Assembly (NCBI GenBank): GCA_020723325.1
Contig: DYJD01000006.1
Span: 1 to 64,000 of the forward strand
DNA: 64,000 nt
Origin: Desulfosudis oleivorans
GTDB taxonomy: Bacteria > Desulfobacterota > Desulfobacteria > Desulfobacterales > SURF-7
Direction of reading: 5' to 3'
Shown: piece by piece, positions 17,191 through 26,072 of the stretch
Position numbering within the stretch: position 1 is the stretch's first letter
How the letters are laid out: every line of letters starts with the position of its first letter
Program-made: the position numbers and the translations under genes
The notes under the pieces: generated by a model
The model's input: the letters and a program-made list of their open reading frames with translations, nothing else
What the model was told of the DNA's origin: nothing
Database searches by the model: none

Positions 17191-18687
17191 TTACCATGAA
17201 TTTCTTTCACTCTCAAGCAGTTGTTTCAAAAAAATACGGGCCCGTGAAAAATCCGGCTTGTGCTCCAGGGTTCTTTTAAATAATTCCTCGGCTTTGTCAC
17301 GGGATTTGATTTTCAGATACAGCTCGCCAAGACCACAAAGCAAATCCGGATAATCAATTTGCTGATCCAATAGTATATTGCCGGCCTCCAGCGCCGGTTG
17401 GATTTTTCCGGCGGTTTTCAGGGTGTTGAAAAGCATGAGGCGGGCCCGGGTATAGCCCGGATTCAATTCCAGCGCCAGGCGGAAGGCTTTCTCAGCTTCC
17501 TCCAGATGACCCACACGATAGTGGAGGGACCCCATACCCCAATGAAAATCCGGGTAGCGGGCATATAAGTGGCCGGGTTCCTGGAAGGCGTGCACGAGCT
17601 CGGCAAGCAAGCCGGGCAGATGCATGTCTTCCACCGGTCGCGTCAACATCAGCATTTCACTTATGCTGGGAACTGCCACAAGATTTTTCCCAAAGCCGGT
17701 TATGGTTTGGGCAATCAGTTCTTCAGCCGCCCCGTTTGGAAGCGTTTTTGTATGCGGGTATTGGGTCCCGCGCTGGAAATAAGCCAGCAACAACGCCAGG
17801 GAACTGTTCTCCGGATTCAGACGTAAGCCCTCTTTGAGCACGGCCACGGCTTCTTGAAATCTTCCAGTTGCGCACAGCATGATGACCAATTTGATGCGGG
17901 CGTCACTGAAATTGGGATTTCCGGATAAGGCCTTTTGAAACCATTGCATGGCCGTTTGGGGATCCTGCTTGCGGCCGGCATGAATGATCCCCAGGTGATG
18001 ATAGAGATCCACATAATCCGGATATTTTCCCAGGATCATGGAAAACTCCGTCTCGGCCCGGTTGAGTTCATCCGTCAGGGTATAAGCTGCCCCCAAACGG
18101 ATTCTGGCAGACCAATAGGCAGGATTGATGATGACCGCTTTTTCAAGGGCCGGTATGGCATGGATAGGCTTTCCCATGCCCAAATAAGTCAGGCCTAAAA
18201 TAAAATGAAGATCAGCATGCTGGGGAAATTGCTCGAGGCGTTGAATGCAGGCCGCTTCAATACGGTCATAAATTCCCAAACGGTGAAATGCCGAAATCAT
18301 TTTAAGCTCGGCCGGGCAGCGATATGGATTGAAATCGGCCATTCGGTTGTAAATTTTCAGGGCGGCCGGCCGGGCGCCGATTTTCTCATAGCAGCGGCCC
18401 AAACATTCATAAATCTCGGTTCGTTCCGGGTCAATGCGCAGCACTTCTTCGAATTCCTGCAAGGCTCCCAGATAGTTGCCCATGGCGAAAAGGATTTTTC
18501 CCAGCTCGTAGTAGGACTGGGCGCAGTAAAACATGGCTAGGCGGTATTTCACGCTTCTGCTGCCGGCAAATTCAACAAGCATCTTTTTAAAAAGCCGGAT
18601 AGCCAGGCGGTACTGTCCCTGATTAAACAATCCGATGGCTTTCTCGTAAAATCGACTTTCACCTTTTGACCAGATTTTTTTGATCAT
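17191..18687 (-). CDS. Tetratricopeptide repeat protein, 498 aa
   Basis: The protein is built of about ten TPR units, for example ALQEFEEVLRIDPERTEIYE, AIPALEKAVIINPAYWSARI and AEKAFRLALELNPGYTRARL. It has no signal peptide or membrane segment, so it probably acts in the cytoplasm. It sits between the initiating sugar-phosphate transferase and the export genes. TPR proteins are frequent in exopolysaccharide clusters, where they scaffold assembly proteins. No catalytic domain is visible. The N-terminus MIKKIWSKGESRFYEKA follows a weak ribosome-binding region. The exact partner is unknown. Confidence 0.88.
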   Translation of the reverse strand: MIKKIWSKGESRFYEKAIGLFNQGQYRLAIRLFKKMLVEFAGSRSVKYRLAMFYCAQSYYELGKILFAMGNYLGALQEFEEVLRIDPERTEIYECLGRCYEKIGARPAALKIYNRMADFNPYRCPAELKMISAFHRLGIYDRIEAACIQRLEQFPQHADLHFILGLTYLGMGKPIHAIPALEKAVIINPAYWSARIRLGAAYTLTDELNRAETEFSMILGKYPDYVDLYHHLGIIHAGRKQDPQTAMQWFQKALSGNPNFSDARIKLVIMLCATGRFQEAVAVLKEGLRLNPENSSLALLLAYFQRGTQYPHTKTLPNGAAEELIAQTITGFGKNLVAVPSISEMLMLTRPVEDMHLPGLLAELVHAFQEPGHLYARYPDFHWGMGSLHYRVGHLEEAEKAFRLALELNPGYTRARLMLFNTLKTAGKIQPALEAGNILLDQQIDYPDLLCGLGELYLKIKSRDKAEELFKRTLEHKPDFSRARIFLKQLLESERNSW

Positions 18688-18733
18688 CGGTAGACTCTTG
18701 TTATATTGTTACAGTCTTTGCTTGGACAAATGT

Positions 18734-20161
18734 CTATTTTGCTCCTTTTCCGGACAAAACCACCGGGAGGGTATAAAATAGAATTTTCAGGTCCAGCAGC
18801 AGGTTCCAGTTTTGTGCATATTCAATATCCAAGCCCATCCATTCATCAAATTTGATGAAGTTTCTTCCGCTGATCTGCCACAAGCCGGTGAGGCCCGGTT
18901 TGACACTGAAGCGCAACCGATGCCGGTCGTTGTAAAAGCGTTCAAAATCCCGCACCGGCAACGGTCTTGGCCCCACAAGACTCATGGAGCCGAATAAAAT
19001 ATTCACAAGTTGCGGCAACTCATCCAGACTTGTCTTCCGCAGCCAAAAACCGATCCGGGTGACCCGGGGATCATGGGTGATCTTAAAAGCCGGTTGGCCT
19101 TGATATTCATTCTGGGCCTCCAGCTCGTCCTGCATTTGATCGGCACCCGGCACCATGGTGCGGAATTTATAGATGCGGAAGCGCCTTTTGTTCAGACCAA
19201 TGCGGTCCTGAATGTAAAAAATCGGGAAGCCGTCATATACGGCGATCAGGCCAGCGATCAGTAAGAAGAGCGGTGCCAGCAGGATCAATCCGCCCAGGGC
19301 GCCGAGGATATCCATGAACCGTTTGAAATCGTACTGCAATTGGGAATAGCGCTGGGTTTCATAATATATCAGCGGCAGGTTGGCAACCGGCTCCACCAAC
19401 TGATGTATATTTTTTTGCAGATTGAAAATATTTGCCGCCAGTTGCACGCTGACCCCCTGGCGGGAGCAAAGCTCAATGATTTTCTGAATACGATCGTAGT
19501 GGCTGCGAATGGGCAGGGCAATAATGACCTCATCCAGGGGCTGGTTGGAGATATCATTATTGAATTCTGCCAGGGTTCCCAGTTTTACTTCGGTCCCGAT
19601 TTGATGTATTTTTTCATAACCATTGGAGTTTGTATCAAAATCATAAAATCGGATGGCGGTCTGGGGGCTTTTTAGTTCCTGAAAAATTTCCATGGCGCGT
19701 TTATTGACGCCGACAATCAGTATCTGCCGGACAATGCGTTTTTCAAGCCAGGCTTGTAATCCGAAAATCAGACCCCGATACAAGAAAAACAGCATCAGCA
19801 TGACTACCCAGAAAGTAGCGGCCGGAACAGCAGCAAACCGGTCAATACCAAAACCATGAACCCCGGCCAATTGGATAATGGCGCCCAGGGTTACTGCTGC
19901 GGGCAATCTTTTCATCCATTGCCTTCTGTCCATCATGATGCTTCGCGGATACAACTCCAGGCGTTTGAAGACTGCCACCCAAATAAAGGCCAGGCCTGTA
20001 AGGATGAGCATGTTCTGAATGGATTCCTGTGTTTTCAAAATGATATCCGGTGCCGGGAAACATCCGGTGGAAAAATACGTTCGCACACCCATGAAGGCAA
20101 ACAGGACCAGTGCGATATCGATGAGTTTTAAAACCGAATGCAGTGATTTTGTTTTTTTCAA
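18734..20161 (-). CDS. Undecaprenyl-phosphate sugar-1-phosphate transferase (WbaP/WcaJ-like)
   Basis: This enzyme starts synthesis by moving a hexose-1-phosphate from a nucleotide sugar to undecaprenyl phosphate at the inner membrane. Four membrane segments are in the N-terminal 130 residues, followed by a CoA-binding-like domain ([18 protein letters not shown]). A fifth hydrophobic segment and the catalytic domain come last, with [40 protein letters not shown] and [14 protein letters not shown]. It is the first gene of the 14-gene operon. The best start I see is TTG at 20161 with no clear ribosome-binding site; the next ATG would remove part of the first membrane segment. The sugar specificity is not readable. 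Confidence 0.9.
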   Translation of the reverse strand: MKKTKSLHSVLKLIDIALVLFAFMGVRTYFSTGCFPAPDIILKTQESIQNMLILTGLAFIWVAVFKRLELYPRSIMMDRRQWMKRLPAAVTLGAIIQLAGVHGFGIDRFAAVPAATFWVVMLMLFFLYRGLIFGLQAWLEKRIVRQILIVGVNKRAMEIFQELKSPQTAIRFYDFDTNSNGYEKIHQIGTEVKLGTLAEFNNDISNQPLDEVIIALPIRSHYDRIQKIIELCSRQGVSVQLAANIFNLQKNIHQLVEPVANLPLIYYETQRYSQLQYDFKRFMDILGALGGLILLAPLFLLIAGLIAVYDGFPIFYIQDRIGLNKRRFRIYKFRTMVPGADQMQDELEAQNEYQGQPAFKITHDPRVTRIGFWLRKTSLDELPQLVNILFGSMSLVGPRPLPVRDFERFYNDRHRLRFSVKPGLTGLWQISGRNFIKFDEWMGLDIEYAQNWNLLLDLKILFYTLPVVLSGKGAK

Positions 20162-20388
20162 AATGAATTGGTGTGGTTGAAGATTGTCAATGAATTGCCA
20201 GTACAGAACAGGCAGCCAATATGAAATTACGTATTTATATCAATTCCAATGGTGCCGGTCAATCCATCTTCTTTATTGACTGGCAAGTATGGACTGTCGT
20301 AATAATCACAATTTGACAAATCGGCGCGGCTTTAAATTTGCGCGCCCAGTAACTTGAAAACCAAGGATAGGAAGCACACAACCGAGCC
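20162..20388. promoter_or_regulatory. Divergent intergenic region with hairpin
   Basis: This 227-bp gap separates the divergent polysaccharide operon and DHH gene, so both promoters should lie here. A near-perfect hairpin is formed by GCCGGTCAAT (20252-20261) and ATTGACTGGC (about 20275-20284), with one G-T mismatch. On the plus strand TTGACT followed 18 bp later by TAATAA is a possible promoter for the DHH gene. I see no clear promoter for the minus-strand operon and no small ORF. Confidence 0.35.
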
Positions 20389-21288
20389 ATGAGAATCGTA
20401 ACGCGACCTGATTTTGACGGTATCGCCTGCGCCGTTCTTCTGTATGAGGCCCTCAACATTAACCTGCCGGTAAAATGGGTTGAACCCAATGATATGCAAA
20501 AGCGGCAGGTGGATATTATTCCCGGTGATGTGATTGCCAATTTGCCGTATCACCCCAATTGCACACTTTGGTTCGATCATCATTATTCAAACAAGATCGA
20601 CCAGCCGTTCAAGGGCGAATACCGCATTGCGCCCTCGGCTGCCGGGGTTGTTTTTCAATATTATCGCAAAAGGTTCCGCCAGGATTTTCAGAAATTGGTG
20701 CAGGCGGCGGACAAAATCGATTCTGCTGATCTGACCCAGGATGAAGTGATTTATCCTGAAAAATTTCCCTATATCCTGATTTCCATGACCATCAAAGGCC
20801 ATTATAAAGCCGATGAACCCTATTGGAACACCCTCGTGGATCTGTTTCGAACAGGCGACATCGCCGGTGTACGCGCCCAGGAAGAAGTCGACCGGCGTTG
20901 CCGGGCGGTGGTTGCGGAAAACATAAGCTTCAAGGAGGTTTTGCTGCGCTGCACAACAGTGGACCGGCATGTTTCCATCACGGATCTGCGTTCCTTTCAA
21001 AAGGCGCCCAGCGGCAATCGCTTTCTTGTATATTCCCTTTTTCCCCAAGCCACGGTCAGCGTAAAAATCCGGTATGATGACGGCGATCGGGAAAAAGTGA
21101 TTGTGAGTGTGGGACACAGCATCTTCAACCGCAATTGCCGGGTCAATGTGGGGCAGATGTTATCGGCATTTGAGGGCGGAGGTCATAAAGGGGCCGGCGC
21201 ATGCAGCTTTCATCACAGCAAAACCGATGCCTATCTCTCTAAAATTATAGAAATTCTGCTCAAGAACGAGCCTTCGGCCAATCCGTAA
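20389..21288 (+). CDS. DHH family phosphoesterase
   Basis: The 299-residue protein starts MRIVTRPDFDGIACAVLLYE and has TLWFDHHYSN. These are the RPDxDG and DHH metal-binding motifs of the DHH superfamily (RecJ, NrnA, exopolyphosphatase-like). Near the C-terminus AFEGGGHKGAGAC matches the DHHA1 substrate-binding motif (GGGHxxAAG). Related enzymes hydrolyse short oligonucleotides, cyclic dinucleotide products or pAp; which of these applies here cannot be told. It is cytoplasmic and monocistronic, convergent with the hybrid kinase 17 nt downstream. The ribosome-binding site before the ATG at 20389 is weak. Confidence 0.88.
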   Translation: MRIVTRPDFDGIACAVLLYEALNINLPVKWVEPNDMQKRQVDIIPGDVIANLPYHPNCTLWFDHHYSNKIDQPFKGEYRIAPSAAGVVFQYYRKRFRQDFQKLVQAADKIDSADLTQDEVIYPEKFPYILISMTIKGHYKADEPYWNTLVDLFRTGDIAGVRAQEEVDRRCRAVVAENISFKEVLLRCTTVDRHVSITDLRSFQKAPSGNRFLVYSLFPQATVSVKIRYDDGDREKVIVSVGHSIFNRNCRVNVGQMLSAFEGGGHKGAGACSFHHSKTDAYLSKIIEILLKNEPSANP

Positions 21289-21304
21289 AATCCGAAATTC
21301 GAAT

Positions 21305-24091
21305 TTAGATATTCGATTTCATTTTTTCAATCAGGCTGGAAATGGTCACGACGGCCTGGGCGAAGTCGAATTGTTCGACCTGTTTTTCCAGCAGCCTGAG
21401 ATCCGGCTGCAAATCATGATTTTCCCATAATTTGTTTCTTATTTCGCTGCAAAAGGAAAGAGCCTGAAAACTGCTGCCTTGTAATAACGTTTTCAATCTT
21501 TCACACTGCTGAAGCAGCAGGGGCCAAGACTCAGCCTGGTCTGGAGCGGCTGTGGGTGCATTTTCGGTTTTCATGTTCGGCATTGCCGCTGCAGCCCTTT
21601 TTACATCTTCCAGCGCCAGACGGAATTCTTCCAGAAGCGCCTGCAACTGGATAGTTACTTTTTCATTGCTAGGCTCAGCCAGCTCGGTCTCGATCCGGGT
21701 CGCCGCTTCCCGCAGTTTCAATGCCCCCAGGTTGCCGCCGACTCCGCCGATGGTATGCAGGAGCGTGCGCGCCGTACTTGGATCATTACTGTTCAAGGCG
21801 CGGCTGATCAACCCGGCGGATTCCCCATACTGAGCCACAAAATCATGCAAGAGCTTGACGTATAATTCCTGTTTTCCGCCCAGTCGCTGCACGCCGGCAT
21901 TGATATCCAGAACGGCCCTGGCCGGGGGGGGCGGCTCATCCGGAAATTCGTGCTCCGCAGGCATGGGGTGCTCTTGTAGTTCCTGCAAGGCAGGGATCCA
22001 TTTTTTTAGGCAATCCAGCAACTGCCGCCCATCGATGGGTTTGATCACATAATCGTTCATGCCGGCGGCAAGGCATTTCCCGCGATCCCCTTTCATTGCT
22101 CCGGCGGTCATGGCGATAATTGGAAGATGCTTGAAAGCTGGATTGCTGCGTATGATTCGGGAAGCTTCCAGACCATCCATTTCCGGCATTTGAATGTCCA
22201 TGAGTACGGCATGGTAGCTTTGGCGAAAAACCTTGGTAACAGCCTGCCTTCCATTTGCAGCCACATCCACCATAAATCCGATGCCCTGAAGCATTTCAAC
22301 GGCGACCATTTGATTGATGGAATTGTCCTCTGCCAGTAAGATGCGGAATTGATCCGGCTGAATCCTTGGGATCAGGGCCGGATTATTTTCAGTCATCGGG
22401 CTTTGGTTCGTTTCTGTTTGATTTTGGGCAGGGCCGCCCTGACTTTCCGGTTGTTTTTTCTTAAATATAAGCTTGAATGAAAAAGTGCTGCCGACACCGG
22501 GTTGGCTTTCCACCTTGATATCCCCACCCATCAGGCGGGTGATTTGTTTGCAAATGGAAAGCCCTAGTCCGGTACCGCCATAGCGCCGGGTGGTGGTTCC
22601 ATCGGCCTGGGTGAATGCATCGAAAATACGTTTCAGGGCTTCCGGCTGAATGCCTATGCCTGTATCCTGGATCTGAAACAGGAATTCGATTTTGTCATCA
22701 GGTCTTTCTTGTGCTTGCACAATCATGGAAATAAAACCGGTTTCCGTAAATTTTAATGCGTTTGACAACAGATTGATCAAAACCTGGCGCAGGCGCAAGG
22801 GGTCGCCGATGATCGTAGTGGTGCTTTGAGAATCCAAATCGACAATGAATTCAATTCCTTTTTCCAATATCTGGGTTCGAAACATGTCGGCAATATCCTG
22901 GACGATTTCCCGGACAGAGAAGGGAATGGTTTCACAAATCAACATGCCGGCTTCGATTTTGGAGATATCGAGAATGTCGTTCATCAGACCCAGCAGGGAA
23001 AGGGAAGAAGAATGGATGACTTTCAAATATTCGCTCTGTTTTGGATCCAGCTTTGTTTTCAGGGCCAATACGCACATTCCGATAACGGCATTCAAGGGAG
23101 TTCTGATTTCATGGCTGATATTTGCGAGAAAATCGCTTTTGGCCCGGGCAGCGGCTTCGGAAACAGCCTTTTGCCGTTGCAGACGCTGATGGGTAATGGA
23201 TGTGTAAACCACAATGAGTCCGAGTCCCGCGGCAAAGCCCATGATCAGAAGCACCACGCCCTGGGTGGAAGATACATCCTGCTCAACGGCCTTGCGAGCC
23301 AGCTCCATTTCCTCCCAGCCGTCTATGCAGATTTGGTTGGCCAGACCGACGATTTCCGGAGCAATGGGCAGTATTACTGCTTTTACCTCCTCATCCATTT
23401 TTCGCGATACGGAGACGATGCCTTCAAGATAATCCCGGTAATCTTCCATGGCCAAGATCAGATGATTATATCCCGTGGGGTTCATGGCCGACAATTCTTT
23501 GGTCAGTTCATCCAGTATCGCAAAGGCCTTTGCAGCCAGGGGCGGGCGGAATTCCGTCAGGTATTCTTGAAGACAGAGATGGGCTTGGTCAAATTCATGG
23601 TGAAGCCGCAAGGTGCCATCTCGAGTAGTTTCCATGTCTTCAAACACCTGATGGATTTTTTGTCCCAGGAGCAACAAAGCTTCCTTATTGGCGTTGCGGG
23701 TGCGGAACCGGATCACGACATTACGGTATTTGGTCATATAACTGTTGGTCAGGAAATGGATGCGTTCAAGGACCGACTGGATTTTCGGGTCGGTAATCCG
23801 CCTGGGTGCGCTGCCTATAATCGCTTCCACTTCCCGCATCCTTTTTTCGGCTTCCAGGTTGTCTTCTTCTTTGTTCAAGTAGATGAATTTTTCCACAGCC
23901 GCGCGCATGGCCAGAATCAGCGCTTCGATTTCATAGGCAAGCCGCAACCTGCCAGAGACCTCCTGGGTTAAAAAATTGACGCGGGTTTCCAGGGATTTGG
24001 CCTGAAAAATGGATATTCCGGAAACCACCATAAACAAAAATACCAGAACGGCGTAGCCGGTTATTCTCAGGTTTTTAATGCTGATTTGCAT
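21305..24091 (-). CDS. Hybrid sensor histidine kinase (HisKA-HATPase-REC-Hpt)
   Basis: This 928-residue inner membrane kinase has a first TM at about residues 10-30, a helical periplasmic sensor of about 240 residues, and a second TM at about 275-297. Next come HisKA with FLANISHEIRTPLNAVIG (His327) and a HATPase domain with TGIGIQ, RRYGGTGLGLSICKQ and GSTFSFKL. A receiver domain has LMDIQMPEMDG (Asp632), and the Hpt-like domain has LLHTIGGVGGNLG (His779). The usual HxxKG of Hpt domains reads HTIGG, so the lysine is missing, which may weaken docking. It is encoded 11 nt after the DUF3373 gene; the signal is unknown. Confidence 0.92.
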   Translation of the reverse strand: MQISIKNLRITGYAVLVFLFMVVSGISIFQAKSLETRVNFLTQEVSGRLRLAYEIEALILAMRAAVEKFIYLNKEEDNLEAEKRMREVEAIIGSAPRRITDPKIQSVLERIHFLTNSYMTKYRNVVIRFRTRNANKEALLLLGQKIHQVFEDMETTRDGTLRLHHEFDQAHLCLQEYLTEFRPPLAAKAFAILDELTKELSAMNPTGYNHLILAMEDYRDYLEGIVSVSRKMDEEVKAVILPIAPEIVGLANQICIDGWEEMELARKAVEQDVSSTQGVVLLIMGFAAGLGLIVVYTSITHQRLQRQKAVSEAAARAKSDFLANISHEIRTPLNAVIGMCVLALKTKLDPKQSEYLKVIHSSSLSLLGLMNDILDISKIEAGMLICETIPFSVREIVQDIADMFRTQILEKGIEFIVDLDSQSTTTIIGDPLRLRQVLINLLSNALKFTETGFISMIVQAQERPDDKIEFLFQIQDTGIGIQPEALKRIFDAFTQADGTTTRRYGGTGLGLSICKQITRLMGGDIKVESQPGVGSTFSFKLIFKKKQPESQGGPAQNQTETNQSPMTENNPALIPRIQPDQFRILLAEDNSINQMVAVEMLQGIGFMVDVAANGRQAVTKVFRQSYHAVLMDIQMPEMDGLEASRIIRSNPAFKHLPIIAMTAGAMKGDRGKCLAAGMNDYVIKPIDGRQLLDCLKKWIPALQELQEHPMPAEHEFPDEPPPPARAVLDINAGVQRLGGKQELYVKLLHDFVAQYGESAGLISRALNSNDPSTARTLLHTIGGVGGNLGALKLREAATRIETELAEPSNEKVTIQLQALLEEFRLALEDVKRAAAAMPNMKTENAPTAAPDQAESWPLLLQQCERLKTLLQGSSFQALSFCSEIRNKLWENHDLQPDLRLLEKQVEQFDFAQAVVTISSLIEKMKSNI

Positions 24092-24102
24092 AATTGGAAC
24101 TG

Positions 24103-25521
24103 TCAGAAGCGAATATCCACAAGCAGATAATAATTGATGGTTTTCATGTCGCTTTCAACCGGATTGCCGTACAGCGGGCTGAAGAAGGCGTGGTCCATCA
24201 GAATTGTGCCGGTCCTTGCAAACATGGTTTGTTTGTGGAGTGGCTGGAGATAATAGATTTCATAGGCATTCCCGCGGGTGGCGAGCTTGTTGGAAAGGCT
24301 GCCGCTGCCGGAAGACAGCAACCCCAGCCAATATTTTGAACCATAATTATACTCCAAGCCGATGCGGGGGAAATTAAGAAAGGACAAGGGCAATTGATAG
24401 CGGAGGCCCGTATACACACCGTGACCCTTGAGTCGATTGCCGATGGTTTTGCTGATATTATCGGAATAAATGCTCATCTCATAGCCGTTTTGAAACAAAG
24501 TACCGGCAGGGGCAAGGTCCATGTCAATATAGGTATAAGCCCCGAACCAATCCAAACCGGCGGTTTTAATATCGTCAAACTGTAAATGAATGGTGGCCAT
24601 GTCCGCATAGCCGGTGCTTTCAGGATATCTCACGATGCCGGGAAAGCCTTTCAGGGGAGCCAAATCCATCCGAACAAAACTTAACCAGAGCAGTGAGTTG
24701 CGGATTTGTGGAACTTCGGTTTCAAAAGCGGCGCCGGTACCGCGCACATCATCGAAATCCGGAATGGCGGCTTTATAGCGCAAATAATGCTGTTGAAATT
24801 TGGAATACACCAGGCGGAACATGCTTTTCTTTAAACCGGTTAGACTTTCCAGGGAGAGGGTGGCGATGATGCCGTCCGCCTCCACATCATTCAGCATCAC
24901 CGGCCAAGTAGATTTGCGGGTGGAGTTGTCTTTCAACTCGTTGGGCGGACCATCACTGGCCGGCAAGCGACCAAAGGTTATGGACAATGGCGTTCCCTCC
25001 AGAAAATAATCGATGTAGGCCCGCTCAACATGCAGGTTGCCTTCCTGATTGGGGATACTGGGATGGCTCCAGTCCGACGGTTGGTCATCAAAGGTGAACT
25101 CCCCCCACAATTTGAAATAGGACAAGCGTCCGTGAAAGACGATATTGTCCCGGATATCGGAGCGCAGGCTGAGACGTAACCGGTTGGTCCAGACTTCATC
25201 CGAGCTTCCATCGGATTTGGCACCGGCAATAATATAATCTTTATATCGTATGGTTTCCAGGCGGGTTCGAAATTCGCCGCTGAATTTGATTTTATCAAGA
25301 ATGGACTTGGTTTCAATCTTATCCAACCGTGCGGAAAGTTCATCCAACTCTTCCCGCAGGTTTTCTTTTTGATTGGCTGGCAAAGATCCGGCGGATGAAG
25401 GTTCCTGTTTTTGCGCCTGGTCATCAATATCTGGCATGTTGCCCTCTTCAGCAAAAATGGCTGCTGAAAACATCACAAGCGGAAAGAAAGCCAACAGCCA
25501 TGTTCGCAATAATTTCATCAT
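24103..25521 (-). CDS. DUF3373-family outer membrane beta-barrel protein
   Basis: The protein has a signal peptide (ending AAIFAEEG), a short coiled coil (NLREELDELSARLDKIETKS), and then a beta-barrel pattern of alternating hydrophobic and polar residues. It opens FSGEFRTRLETIRYKD and ends with a C-terminal Phe (YYLLVDIRF), the usual outer membrane insertion signal. The coiled coil plus KFSGEFRTR start is typical of DUF3373 proteins, found mainly in deltaproteobacteria and thought to be porin-like. ATG at 25521 follows GGAGGT. The next gene upstream encodes a monoheme cytochrome c, so a joint role in periplasmic or surface electron transfer is possible but unproven. Confidence 0.85.
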   Translation of the reverse strand: MMKLLRTWLLAFFPLVMFSAAIFAEEGNMPDIDDQAQKQEPSSAGSLPANQKENLREELDELSARLDKIETKSILDKIKFSGEFRTRLETIRYKDYIIAGAKSDGSSDEVWTNRLRLSLRSDIRDNIVFHGRLSYFKLWGEFTFDDQPSDWSHPSIPNQEGNLHVERAYIDYFLEGTPLSITFGRLPASDGPPNELKDNSTRKSTWPVMLNDVEADGIIATLSLESLTGLKKSMFRLVYSKFQQHYLRYKAAIPDFDDVRGTGAAFETEVPQIRNSLLWLSFVRMDLAPLKGFPGIVRYPESTGYADMATIHLQFDDIKTAGLDWFGAYTYIDMDLAPAGTLFQNGYEMSIYSDNISKTIGNRLKGHGVYTGLRYQLPLSFLNFPRIGLEYNYGSKYWLGLLSSGSGSLSNKLATRGNAYEIYYLQPLHKQTMFARTGTILMDHAFFSPLYGNPVESDMKTINYYLLVDIRF

Positions 25522-25538
25522 ACCAAGACCTCCATCCA

Positions 25539-25883
25539 TTATTTCATGCCGGCGGCAATGGGAAGATCCGAATCCGCCGCGTGTTCCATAAGGTATTTTT
25601 TAATTCTGGAGCGTTCTTCCTTGTTGATCAACGAAATGATATCCTGCTTGCGCTGATGTTTTTCCCGGTCAAAGAAGCGTTCCCACTGAATGGCGGCATA
25701 TTTCACCGGTGCAATTTTAGGTGCTTTCATGCCATCGCCATGGCAAAGTCCGCATTTAGACTGAAAAAGCGATTCACCGTCCAATTCCCCGGCAATGGAA
25801 TGGTTCACAGGCAAGCATAACACCACCCATACAATTGAATACAAAATGGCTTTATACATGAGGTTGTACATGGTGGATTTCAT
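25539..25883 (-). CDS. Monoheme c-type cytochrome
   Basis: This short exported protein (114 aa) has a signal peptide (about residues 5-29, ending HSIAG) and one heme-binding CGLCHGDG motif. PKIAPVKYAAIQWERFF follows and may supply part of the heme pocket. An axial Met is not certain; MKAPKIAP and the C-terminal AAGMK both contain Met. It is probably a small periplasmic electron carrier. It lies 17 nt upstream of the DUF3373 porin gene on the same strand, so the two are likely co-expressed. I chose ATG at 25883 over an in-frame TTG at 25907; ATG at 25871 is another option. Confidence 0.82.
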   Translation of the reverse strand: MKSTMYNLMYKAILYSIVWVVLCLPVNHSIAGELDGESLFQSKCGLCHGDGMKAPKIAPVKYAAIQWERFFDREKHQRKQDIISLINKEERSRIKKYLMEHAADSDLPIAAGMK

Positions 25884-26072
25884 CCCGTGTTCGGGTTTTG
25901 GAAACAAATTGTTGTTGGTCTTTTTAAATCAGCCGCCTTATCAACACCGCATACATGACGAACCGAATTATCAATAGAATAGATGGCGGGAAAAAAAGCA
26001 GCCAAGATCGGTCAAGCGATATAATTTTAGTTTATACTATTTTTTAGAAATGATGGCAACCATCAAAAGCCA

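Noticed and set aside
1635-20161. Exosortase-linked polysaccharide system
   Set aside because: No exosortase or PEP-CTERM protein is found among the genes. The Wzx/Wzy set explains the operon.
22826-23971. 381-codon plus-strand ORF opposite the first hybrid kinase
   Set aside because: It lies antisense to a gene with clear kinase motifs, has no ribosome-binding site and its translation matches no family. It is a shadow of the codon bias.
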